Assembly: GCA_964358855.1 (NCBI GenBank)
Contig: CAYHQQ010000008.1
Span: 1 to 64,000 of the forward strand
Length of the DNA: 64,000 bases
Source of the DNA: UBA2396 sp038042175
GTDB taxonomy: Bacteria; Planctomycetota; Phycisphaerae; Phycisphaerales; UBA1924
Reading direction: 5' to 3'
A program made the position numbers and the translations under genes. A model generated the notes under the pieces. That model was given only the letters and a program-made list of their open reading frames with translations. It did not search any database and was not told where the DNA came from. This document shows, piece by piece, positions 31,828 through 38,817 of this stretch; positions within the stretch are counted from its first letter, which is position 1; each line of letters starts with the position of its first letter.

Positions 31828-32459
31828 GTCCATCCTCCCTTTCGCCATGCCTCCTGGGCCTGAGTCTGAGTCATCTCAAAATAGACCAGGCCTTGTTTCC
31901 AGGCATCCGCCGCCACGCGAGTCATTCCAAAGGCTTCGTAGAACCTCTCCGATTGCGGCAAGGCGTGAAGCCCAAGCCGCCCGCCAAACTCCTCCTCCAT
32001 CGACTTCTCGACGGCGGCCAGCATAAGAGCCGTTCCGACCCCGGTGATGCTGACGTCCTGGTCCAGCGCGGGCACCGGCCAGTTCCACGGTGCCGATTCA
32101 ACAAAGTCAACATACACGATCTCTTTGCCGGCCTCTGGACCGAGTCGAACTCGATAGCGCGGATCGGCTCGGATGAGCATGGCGCCGAGCCACTTGCTCT
32201 CAGACCGGATGGCGTAAACAGAGTGGATCAACTGCGGTGCCGCAAGCACCTTTCGACTCCAGTCCCAGTGCAGACTCTGCGGCCATTGGGACCGCGGAAT
32301 CTCCCGCTGCATCAATTGTCGCATCATGGCGAGGCGGTCGCCATGCCAGGCTTCATCGACTGAGAGAAGCTCAAGCGGCGTCAATTCAGCCAGTAGCTCG
32401 CAGGACACTAGCGGCGCATCGCGGCGCTGAAGCTGAATCACCCGGAGCGGGCGGCTCAT
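31824..32459 (-). CDS. GNAT-like acetyltransferase
   Basis: A 211-residue protein with a GNAT-like C-terminal half: V-S-I-T-G-V-G-T-A-L-M-L-A-A-V-E resembles the acetyl-CoA loop and helix, followed by L-G-L-H-A-L-P-Q-S-E-R-F-Y-E-A-F-G-M-T-R-V, a common GNAT ending. The N-terminal 70 residues are less clear. It overlaps the upstream RHH gene by four bases. RHH-GNAT pairs are a known toxin-antitoxin layout (TacA-TacT/AtaT type), so this may be a toxin acetylating tRNA, but the loop is not canonical. Confidence 0.65.
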   Translation of the reverse strand: MSRPLRVIQLQRRDAPLVSCELLAELTPLELLSVDEAWHGDRLAMMRQLMQREIPRSQWPQSLHWDWSRKVLAAPQLIHSVYAIRSESKWLGAMLIRADPRYRVRLGPEAGKEIVYVDFVESAPWNWPVPALDQDVSITGVGTALMLAAVEKSMEEEFGGRLGLHALPQSERFYEAFGMTRVAADAWKQGLVYFEMTQTQAQEAWRKGGWT

Positions 32460-32683
32460 AGCACCATGACCTCGGCCTTCTTCTGCTGCCGGTCGTCCTC
32501 AAAAAAGAGCCGTTCACCAGCGGCCATGCGGGAGTCCAGCATCTGGTATAGCCGCAAGGCTTGGCGAATAACTGCCGTCTTTGACAGTCCCTTCTGGTTG
32601 GCGATGCCATCCAAAACACCCATTTCGGTGTCGGACAGCGCCAGCGTCATTTGGCGTTTGTCTGGTACAATTCGATCGTTCAT
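32456..32683 (-). CDS. Ribbon-helix-helix protein
   Basis: A 75-residue protein: K-R-Q-M-T-L-A-L-S-D-T-E-M-G-V-L-D-G-I-A forms the ribbon and first helix, and G-L-S-K-T-A-V-I-R-Q-A-L-R-L-Y the second helix of an RHH/CopG fold. It would bind DNA as a dimer and neutralise or regulate the downstream GNAT, with which it overlaps by four bases (ATGA). It is first in the four-gene unit and divergent from island 2, so its binding sites may lie in 32684-32800. Confidence 0.8.
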   Translation of the reverse strand: MNDRIVPDKRQMTLALSDTEMGVLDGIANQKGLSKTAVIRQALRLYQMLDSRMAAGERLFFEDDRQQKKAEVMVL

Positions 32684-32712
32684 GCGTCCTCCTCGCTTTA
32701 CACTCTACAGGA

Positions 32713-32790
32713 TTTCCACAGTGAATGCAAGTTCTTTCCACACTTTATGTGTATCTACGGTTGACTTTATGGCCATAGTTCGTGTATTCT
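32713..32790. promoter_or_regulatory. Divergent promoter region of island 2 and the RHH cassette
   Basis: For the plus strand, TTGACT (32761-32766) and TATTCT (32785-32790) are separated by 18 bp, a good sigma-70-like pair 81 bp before the ATG at 32871. The palindrome ATGGCCAT (32769-32776) lies in the spacer, and TTTCCACA occurs twice in the A+T-rich stretch just upstream. These are candidates for RHH or XRE binding. Confidence 0.5.
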
Positions 32791-32870
32791 CTGTATGTCG
32801 TCCGAAAAAACACCTCGTTCATCGCGGATGGGCCGCATGGGGGGTGGGGTGGACGAGAAAGGACCTTCCG

Positions 32871-33581
32871 ATGTCACAGCAACCTGTTCCGAGTTCCGTC
32901 GACCCGATTGACCTTGAGAGTTGGTCGTCCAAAGGGGAGGGCGCACCGCAAGGGCGTCGCTATCGCATCCGTATCGATCGCGAGTATTTTGTCGTCGAGG
33001 TGCCCCGAATGGTGGCGGCGGACATCTTGATGCTGGCAGGGAAATCGGCGGCGACGCATCGGCTCTATCAGAAGCACCGCGGGCAGGAACCGAAGCAGTT
33101 GCAGCCGACGATCATGGTGGATTTCACTCAGCCCGGCATCGAACGATTCCAGACGATTCCGATCGATCCGACCGATGGCTTGGAAATGCGCCGGGACTTC
33201 CGTCTCCTGGCGGAGGATGTCCAGGCCTTGGAGGAGCGAGGTCTCGCTCATGAGACAATCGTCGTGGGCACTGAGCGATGGCTGTTGATGCACGGCTTCA
33301 AGCTGCCCCCCGGCTACAAGTCTTCCACTGTGACTGCGGCGGTCCTCCTGGCAACCAGCTACCCCGATTCTCAAATTGACATGGTGTATTTTTCCCCGCC
33401 GCTCCTCCGAGCGGATGACAGGGGAATCGCCTCCGTAACGCCGCGAAAAGTGAATGGGCTCGATTTTCAGCAATGGTCACGACACCGGACACCGGCGAAT
33501 CCGTGGCGAATCGGAATCGACAATCTCGGCACGCACCTGCTCATGGTGAATCACTGGCTGGAGAAGGAGCTCACGCGGTGA
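32871..33581 (+). CDS. Ubiquitin-like/E2 fusion without cysteine, island 2
   Basis: A 236-residue protein starting at the ATG at 32871 (AAGGA ten bases upstream). Residues 28-95 are a multiubiquitin-type beta-grasp domain (Y-R-I-R-I-D-R-E-Y-F, A-D-I-L-M-L-A-G, H-R-L-Y-Q-K) ending R-F-Q-T-I-P. Residues 100-236 are an E2-family-E-like domain (H-G-F-K-L-P-P-G-Y, S-Y-P-D-S-Q-I-D-M-V-Y-F-S-P-P-L, then the N-P-W helix region). There is no cysteine anywhere in the protein, so thioester chemistry is impossible. The ubiquitin-like part has no free C-terminus. It overlaps the JAB-E1 gene by four bases. Confidence 0.8.
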   Translation: MSQQPVPSSVDPIDLESWSSKGEGAPQGRRYRIRIDREYFVVEVPRMVAADILMLAGKSAATHRLYQKHRGQEPKQLQPTIMVDFTQPGIERFQTIPIDPTDGLEMRRDFRLLAEDVQALEERGLAHETIVVGTERWLLMHGFKLPPGYKSSTVTAAVLLATSYPDSQIDMVYFSPPLLRADDRGIASVTPRKVNGLDFQQWSRHRTPANPWRIGIDNLGTHLLMVNHWLEKELTR

Positions 33582-34966
33582 GCCCTGTTCATCTCCGGTT
33601 GAGCGGGGTTCACCACAGCGAGATCAAGGCCCACCTCCTTCCCGGCGACGGGAAGGAGGCGGCCGCCTTCGCCTTGTGTGGGCGGCGTCGTGGGACGCCG
33701 CACGTTCTGTGCGTGCAGAAAGTGCTCTGTGTTCCGCACCATCGCTGCGATCGATCGGCGCAGCACATCACTTGGCCGAGCGACGTCCTTCCCGCTCTTT
33801 TGAACGAGGCCGCTGCCTCCGATCTCGCACTACTCAAACTCCACTCTCATCCAACCGGTTACCCGAGATTCTCTTCGACCGACGATCGTTCCGACCGCGG
33901 CGTGTTCGCTTCGGCATTCGGATGGATCGATGGTGATGGTCCCCACGCTTCCGCCGTCATGTTGCCGGACGGGTCAATGTTCGCGCGCGCCGCGCTCTCG
34001 AGCGGCGGCTTTGAGGAGGTGGCGTCCATCGCCGTTGCCGGTCACGACGTTCTGTCTTGGGGGCCCGGTATTCCCCGCAACGAGACAGCGCCGGTCGATC
34101 AGCGCCAGCTATTCGGGCCGGGAACGGTCGAACGACTCAAGCGGATGACGATCGCGGTGGTGGGATGCTCGGGAACAGGCAGCCCCGTAGTTGAGCTCTT
34201 GATGCGGCTCGGCGTGGGACATCAGGTGTTAGTCGACCCCGACCTCGTGGAAGAGCGGAACCTGAACAGGATCTACAACACGAGACGGGCCGACGTCGGA
34301 CGCCGCAAAGTGGACGTTCTCGCCGACTTCGTTCGCGAAGCTGATCTTGGAACGAAGGTGACGGCCTTGCCGCAGTTGATCAGCGACGCCGACACGATCC
34401 GCGTGGTCTCCGGTGCAGACTTCGTGTTCGGCTGCATGGACTCTGCGGAAGGCCGGCACATCCTTTCGCGTGTGGCGTCGTTCTACCTGCTGCCGTACAT
34501 CGACATGGGCGTGCGACTCGATGCCGACGGCAAGGGAGGAATCGCCCAGGACGGCTTGGCCATCCACTATATTCAGCCTGGGCTTTCAAGCCTGTTGAGC
34601 CGCGGGGTCTACACCATGGACCGAGTGGAAGCGGAGAGCCTGCGGCGCACCAGTCCTGAGGCCTACGCGGAACAGCGCCGCGCGAAGTACGTCACCAATG
34701 TTGAGGTGATAAGCCCGGCGGTTATCACGTTCAATTCTCGGGCCGCGATCACGGCGGTGGACGAATTCCTGTGCCGCATCCATCCCGGACTACGTCTCGA
34801 TGACAACCGATATTTCGCCACCACGCGATCCAGCCTAGTGAATGCACAGACTTCACACGAGGCAGAGTCCGACATTCCCTGCCCCGTGATGTTGCGCCAC
34901 GTCGGCAGAGGAGACGTGCGGCCGTTGCTCGGGTTGCCTGGTCTCCCGGCCGCGGAGACTCCATGA
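33578..34966 (+). CDS. JAB-E1 fusion with degenerate zinc site, island 2
   Basis: A 462-residue protein with a GTG start at 33578 overlapping the previous stop (GTGA). The JAMM motif is intact: H89-S-H-P, Ser100, Asp103, at the same positions as in the island 1 protein. The E1 domain has G-C-S-G-T-G at 196-201, D-P-D at 220-222, N-L-N-R and M-D-S. The zinc tetrad of island 1 is mostly lost: the P-G-F-A-C-L-T-C region reads P-G-L-S-S-L-L-S here, and D-C-H-V-C reads I-P-C-P-V-M. Adenylation may persist, but the zinc-stabilised part must fold differently. Role with the cysteine-free E2 fusion is unclear. Confidence 0.85.
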   Translation: MSPVHLRLSGVHHSEIKAHLLPGDGKEAAAFALCGRRRGTPHVLCVQKVLCVPHHRCDRSAQHITWPSDVLPALLNEAAASDLALLKLHSHPTGYPRFSSTDDRSDRGVFASAFGWIDGDGPHASAVMLPDGSMFARAALSSGGFEEVASIAVAGHDVLSWGPGIPRNETAPVDQRQLFGPGTVERLKRMTIAVVGCSGTGSPVVELLMRLGVGHQVLVDPDLVEERNLNRIYNTRRADVGRRKVDVLADFVREADLGTKVTALPQLISDADTIRVVSGADFVFGCMDSAEGRHILSRVASFYLLPYIDMGVRLDADGKGGIAQDGLAIHYIQPGLSSLLSRGVYTMDRVEAESLRRTSPEAYAEQRRAKYVTNVEVISPAVITFNSRAAITAVDEFLCRIHPGLRLDDNRYFATTRSSLVNAQTSHEAESDIPCPVMLRHVGRGDVRPLLGLPGLPAAETP

Positions 34967-35316
34967 ACTTGGTAGCCCGATTCATTCTTCGGATCTTCCA
35001 CTGGTTGCGATCGTTCGTGCCAGAAAAGGGCACCCGCAGCTTTCGGGTCATTCGAGTCGCGGATCGTCCTTCCTTACTCGCAGCAAACACGCTTTATCTG
35101 GTCGGCGACGATTCACTCTGTTGGTTCGCAGCTCTCCGATGCCCGTGCGGATGTGGAGATGAAATCGTGGTTAGCCTGTTGACGACAGATCGCCCACATT
35201 GGAAACTCCAACTGAGTATCGATGGATCGCCAACCCTGTCACCATCCGTGTGGCGGCGCAAGGGATGCCGATCCCATTTCTTTCTTCGCGAGGGCCTGAT
35301 TCAGTGGTGCGGGTAG
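34963..35316 (+). CDS. DUF6527-like zinc protein, island 2
   Basis: A 117-residue protein whose ATG overlaps the JAB-E1 stop (ATGA). It shares the core of the island 1 protein: R-C-P-C-G-C-G-D-E-I (about residues 59-68), P-S-V-W-R-R-K-G-C-R-S-H-F-F-L and the terminal I-Q-W-C-G, giving zinc ligands for a treble-clef-like fold. A short basic N-terminal helix precedes it. It lacks the extra ~85-residue tail of the island 1 copy. It closes the three-gene island 2. Confidence 0.8.
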   Translation: MNLVARFILRIFHWLRSFVPEKGTRSFRVIRVADRPSLLAANTLYLVGDDSLCWFAALRCPCGCGDEIVVSLLTTDRPHWKLQLSIDGSPTLSPSVWRRKGCRSHFFLREGLIQWCG

Positions 35317-35729
35317 GTGTGTCGAAGCCGGCGTTCTCAAACTGTTCTGCTGTGCGATGCTCAAGGCGGCAGCACTTGCTTGTTGTTCCAGTTCTGGGCC
35401 TTCAGGACGACCGCGTCGCGACCGACGCAAGCCGGCGGCGTTAGAGTGCGCGGGTGCGCGTTACGTGCAGTCGGAACGGACGCGAAACAGGGGATCGTTG
35501 AGGGTATCGACATCTCCGCAGCATAGAACGCGAGCCGTGAGCAAGGCCGCGTTGCCCAGGCGCCATGCAACGGCAGCAACCCAAGCTGGCAGCCGTTGAT
35601 GTCGTGACACTCGGCAGGAATCCAGCGGAGAGGACTGTGTGTTCGTAGTGCGACGCACGGGCGGCAACAGGCTTGCGCTCGTTTGCGAAGTGTGCGATAG
35701 TCTTTCCGTTTCGGGACCGTGAAGGGCGG
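35317..35729. other. Intergenic stretch without a gene
   Basis: About 410 bp. Frames on both strands exist but the long minus-strand ones (35361-36149) run antisense through the ankyrin gene and show only low-complexity composition. No RNA gene or repeat noticed. Confidence 0.5.
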
Positions 35730-36194
35730 GTGAGAGTGGGCCAACTTGACAAACTGCTGCTTGCAGCAATTGGGGAAAAGGATCTTGGCGGTATCGAGCG
35801 GCTGATTCGGCTCGGGGCGGACGTGAATGCACGCGTGGAGGGAATGCCAATCCTCCACATCGCGGTGGTGAATGCGATGACACCGGTCGTGGAGCGACTG
35901 ATTGCCGCCGGGGTTGACGTCCATGCTTGCGATGCGGATGGCCGCACTGCTCTGGCCTTGGGAGCGTGGGTCGGATCCACGCCGGAGCATGTGCGGATAC
36001 TGGATCAACTCCTGGCTGCTGGCGCCGATCCGAACCCACGCGACAACCAAGGTCGTCAACCCATCGACTGGGCTGCGCAGTTCTTGAATCGGCAGATGGT
36101 CAACTGGCTGATCGCAGCCGGAGTTACCCCAAGTGCGCTCGCACGCCAATTCCTTGCGCAGTCCTCGGACAAGGAGGGGCCGTTATTGCCCTGA
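35730..36194 (+). CDS. Ankyrin-repeat protein
   Basis: A 154-residue protein if started at the GTG at 35730 (GAAGG upstream); the frame is open from a TTG at 35673. About four ankyrin repeats are visible: L-L-L-A-A-I-G-E-K-D, L-I-R-L-G-A-D-V-N-A-R with P-I-L-H-I-A-V-V-N-A, L-I-A-A-G-V-D-V-H-A with G-R-T-A-L-A-L-G, and L-L-A-A-G-A-D-P-N-P-R-D-N-Q-G-R-Q-P-I-D-W-A-A. No signal peptide. It is a protein-binding module of unknown partner, convergent with the hypothetical gene ending at 36203. Confidence 0.85.
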   Translation: MRVGQLDKLLLAAIGEKDLGGIERLIRLGADVNARVEGMPILHIAVVNAMTPVVERLIAAGVDVHACDADGRTALALGAWVGSTPEHVRILDQLLAAGADPNPRDNQGRQPIDWAAQFLNRQMVNWLIAAGVTPSALARQFLAQSSDKEGPLLP

Positions 36195-36202
36195 GGGCGA
36201 TC

Positions 36203-37303
36203 TCACGTCGGCGGGTGATCCATGACGGCAGATAGCATCACAACAGCGGCCTTCAAGAGCAGATTTCTCGGCCTTACCGGAATCGGCGGAAAGACCAACT
36301 CCATGAACTGCGCTTCACCAAGCCCCATGAACTTGCCGATGGGCCGTAGTCCAAACGCGGCCAATCGCTTTTGGGCCAGCTTGGTTGGAGCGAACGACAG
36401 CACACGGAAGGACTCTGTAACGGAAGGACGAGCAAGCGCGGCCAGTTGAGACAGAACGGCAATGAAGAGCGAGCGCGTGCCGTTGTCGGATTCGGAGCCC
36501 ATGTCGAACGGCCGCTCGGCGACGCCTTCCAGCAGGACCAAATCTGATGGAAAGCACAAGTGCGCCGCTCGGCACTCGCAGGTCGTCATTGTGCCCCCGA
36601 GAAGCGCGTCATAGGCCTCTCGTGTGATCGGAAGTGCGATCATCATGCCGGCTGGCCGAACGCTGCCACGAGCACGAATGACTGTCCATGGGCTTACGGA
36701 CCACCATTCGATCGCGCGCTCCTGGTAGACTGCCAGCGGAACACCGATGGAGCGCTCCGCCGAGGCGCGTGCTTCGGCAATCGATGACTCCGCTCCCACG
36801 GGCAGCAACTGCCGCCCGGCGCACACAAACATCCAGTCCACTGCCTCCCTGACATCCGATTCGTCCGCGCACGCCTGGACCGCGCGATCCACAGTGCGCC
36901 GTGTGCGAAATACTTCGGAGATCGCATCCTCTCCCCACTGCAGGAAATCGATCCCCGACGGATTGTGCTCTCGCTCCTCCGACGGATTGCAAACAGTGTT
37001 CAGCACGCGGCCGATGGAGATCTCGTCTGTAGGGACGCGATGCTTCTCAAGGTAGTTCATGAACACCTTGCCGGAGGATGTCGGAGGTGTTCTGGCTGCT
37101 CCAGCTAGCAGCATGCCGACGATGCCCGCAGCATATCTCTCGTCAAGCGCCCAGCCGAGCCGGAGCTTGGTCACGCGCTCCTTTCTGATACCGCCGTGAT
37201 GCTCGTCGAACCAGGACGAGATGCCCTTTCCGGTCGGCCATCCTCCATGCTTCTTCATGTGATCGAGAAAGTTCGCGGTGAATGACCTGAATCGCCTTTG
37301 CAC
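36203..37303 (-). CDS. Hypothetical protein with GNAT-like C-terminal half
   Basis: A 366-residue protein starting at the ATG at 37303, with AGGAG nine bases upstream. The N-terminal 60 residues are basic and helical. Residues 180-366 suggest a GNAT-type fold by pattern only: L-P-I-T-R-E-A-Y-D-A-L, L-F-I-A-V-L-S-Q-L-A-A-L, L-A-Q-K-R-L-A-A-F-G-L-R-P-I-G-K-F-M. A pair C-E-C near residue 245 is noticeable. No family confidently recognised. Confidence 0.6.
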   Translation of the reverse strand: MQRRFRSFTANFLDHMKKHGGWPTGKGISSWFDEHHGGIRKERVTKLRLGWALDERYAAGIVGMLLAGAARTPPTSSGKVFMNYLEKHRVPTDEISIGRVLNTVCNPSEEREHNPSGIDFLQWGEDAISEVFRTRRTVDRAVQACADESDVREAVDWMFVCAGRQLLPVGAESSIAEARASAERSIGVPLAVYQERAIEWWSVSPWTVIRARGSVRPAGMMIALPITREAYDALLGGTMTTCECRAAHLCFPSDLVLLEGVAERPFDMGSESDNGTRSLFIAVLSQLAALARPSVTESFRVLSFAPTKLAQKRLAAFGLRPIGKFMGLGEAQFMELVFPPIPVRPRNLLLKAAVVMLSAVMDHPPT

Positions 37304-37511
37304 TGATGACTCCTGGCGGCTGCCGCAGGGGCTTCACCGCGTTTCGTGTGGAGGTTTTGCCTTTGTGTGGGTGCCGATTGAGTTCCCGATTGCTCCCAAG
37401 GACCTCGAATGGCTGTCGAAACGGTCCCCGTCGGCAATATTGGTGTCCTGAGCCTTTTCGGCGGCGTCATGCGACTCCGCCTCCCGTCCTCTTACTTCGA
37501 CAGGAGAGCCA

Positions 37512-38186
37512 ATGGTAACAAAGAAACTCCGCAGGGTTGGTCGGAAGAACATGACGGCACTTCTTGCGCTTCGGGTCTTCCTGCCAAAGCGCCTGCACAA
37601 GGGGCCACTGCCGAAGGACTGGCTCAAGCAGTCGATGAAGGGACTTCGCGGCCTGGCGTCAGAACAGATGCGGGAGGTGCGGCGAGCCGACCCGGAATTG
37701 CCGGATGTGGCCGTCGGAGAGATCGCCATGCAGACGATCCGCCACAAGTTCGGCCGCCGCGTCGATCCGAGGCGGGGCACGCTCGCTCAGCTGATGAGCG
37801 GCGTTGTGCGTCGGATCATCGCCTCCATCCTCAGCAAGCGCGTGCGCAGGAAGCCGCGGGCAGACAGGTTCAAGAGGACCGAAACGGTGGTGGAGGCGCC
37901 GGAGGACCTGGCGGAGACTTCGGAGCAGCAGGAGGCCGTTCTCTGGTGTCTGCGTCAGCTCGATGAACCGTCCCGCCAGGCTCTCAGCCTTCGCTTCGGT
38001 GGGCTGGCGGGCATGGAGCTGCCGACTCGCCGCCTCACTAATTCAGAGGGTTGCAAGGCCACCCGTGCTCTGGCCCGGCTGCGCGAGCTTCTCGCCGGGT
38101 ACTGGGCATCCCGGCGGTGGAATGGGTCTTCCACGCGCGTTGGGAATCCCGACAGGCTGGGCAAGGGAAACGACAAGAAGAACTGA
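37512..38186 (+). CDS. Divergent ECF-type sigma factor-like protein
   Basis: A 224-residue basic protein starting at the ATG at 37512 (AGGAGA upstream). Residues 70-120 resemble a sigma region 2 helix set (A-M-Q-T-I-R-H-K-F-G-R-R-V-D-P-R, L-M-S-G-V-V-R-R-I-I-A-S-I-L). Residues 135-200 resemble region 4: V-L-W-C-L-R-Q-L-D-E-P-S-R-Q-A-L-S-L-R-F, then an HTH ending K-A-T-R-A-L-A-R-L-R-E-L-L. The N-terminal 60 residues are extra. If real it would direct transcription of the transfer module that follows on the same strand. Confidence 0.6.
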   Translation: MVTKKLRRVGRKNMTALLALRVFLPKRLHKGPLPKDWLKQSMKGLRGLASEQMREVRRADPELPDVAVGEIAMQTIRHKFGRRVDPRRGTLAQLMSGVVRRIIASILSKRVRRKPRADRFKRTETVVEAPEDLAETSEQQEAVLWCLRQLDEPSRQALSLRFGGLAGMELPTRRLTNSEGCKATRALARLRELLAGYWASRRWNGSSTRVGNPDRLGKGNDKKN

Positions 38187-38212
38187 TCAAACCAAGAGGA
38201 AAGGAGGTATTC

Positions 38213-38269
38213 ATGCGGCTGATTCTGATCATCATCGACATCGTGATCAAGCTCATGCGAAAGCGGTGA
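38213..38269 (+). CDS. 18-residue hydrophobic micropeptide
   Basis: A 19-codon frame (MRLILIIIDIVIKLMRKR plus stop) with a consensus AAGGAGG six bases before its ATG. The peptide is one short hydrophobic or amphipathic helix with a basic end. It lies between the sigma-like gene and the DUF1232 gene on the same strand. The ribosome binding site is far better than those of its neighbours, which argues for translation. Confidence 0.5.
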   Translation: MRLILIIIDIVIKLMRKR

Positions 38270-38416
38270 GCGGGTGCAGCGCCCGTAGCCTTGGGCCTGG
38301 ACTCGAACGCGTCACAGCCCTCGATGGCGTCCTCGCAAGCGGCGAACACGCGCGCAGTTGCCCGAGGGCTCCCTGCACCGGGAGTCCTCGGCGACTCGCG
38401 TCAAAACTCGAAGGAA

Positions 38417-38626
38417 ATGGAGGCTTCCATTCGCAAGATTCTCATCGTGATCGGCTGTCTCGCATATGTGATGTCCCCGATTGATCTCGTCCCCGACTTC
38501 ATCCCTGGCCTGGGTCAACTGGATGATCTGACGGTGATCGCGCTCACGGTTCGGGCACTGCGGCGATCAAAGAAGGACGAGGACGAGAAGAATTCTGCCG
38601 CCCGGCTCAAACGGCTGTTTGCGTAG
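38417..38626 (+). CDS. DUF1232 (YkvA-like) membrane protein
   Basis: A 69-residue protein started at the ATG at 38417. It matches DUF1232 closely: I-G-C-L-A-Y-V-M-S-P-I-D-L-V-P-D-F-I-P-G-L-G-Q-L-D-D-L-T-V-I-A-L, with the family's S-P-I-D-L-x-P-D and G-x-x-D-D. Family members are small membrane proteins of unknown role. The purine-rich AAGGA lies only two bases from the ATG, so an upstream start in the same frame (from 38291) is possible. Confidence 0.8.
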   Translation: MEASIRKILIVIGCLAYVMSPIDLVPDFIPGLGQLDDLTVIALTVRALRRSKKDEDEKNSAARLKRLFA

Positions 38627-38676
38627 CTAGCAGACGGAGAAGTTGATCCGGGGTTCGCTCATCAAGGAGTTCGCAA

Positions 38677-38817
38677 ATGAAACGTATCGTGTGGCTGGTC
38701 ATCGCCGGGATTCAATTCCTCGTTGGCTTGTGGCTGTTCCGCCGGCCGGACGTGGTGGACAAGCTGATTTCCATCGGGCGTCGCCTGGTGGACCGGAAAC
38801 GGGGCACGCCGTGCTAA
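38677..38817 (+). CDS. 46-residue membrane protein overlapping the coupling protein
   Basis: A 46-residue protein with AAGGAG nine bases before the ATG at 38677. It has one transmembrane helix (I-V-W-L-V-I-A-G-I-Q-F-L-V-G-L-W-L-F) and a basic tail. Its stop lies seven bases inside the coupling protein gene (GTGCTAA), so the two are coupled. It may supply the membrane anchor that the coupling protein seems to lack. Confidence 0.65.
   Translation: MKRIVWLVIAGIQFLVGLWLFRRPDVVDKLISIGRRLVDRKRGTPC

Noticed and set aside
35361..36149. 262-codon minus-strand frame opposite the ankyrin gene
   Set aside because: No recognisable domain, while the plus strand shows regular ankyrin repeats.
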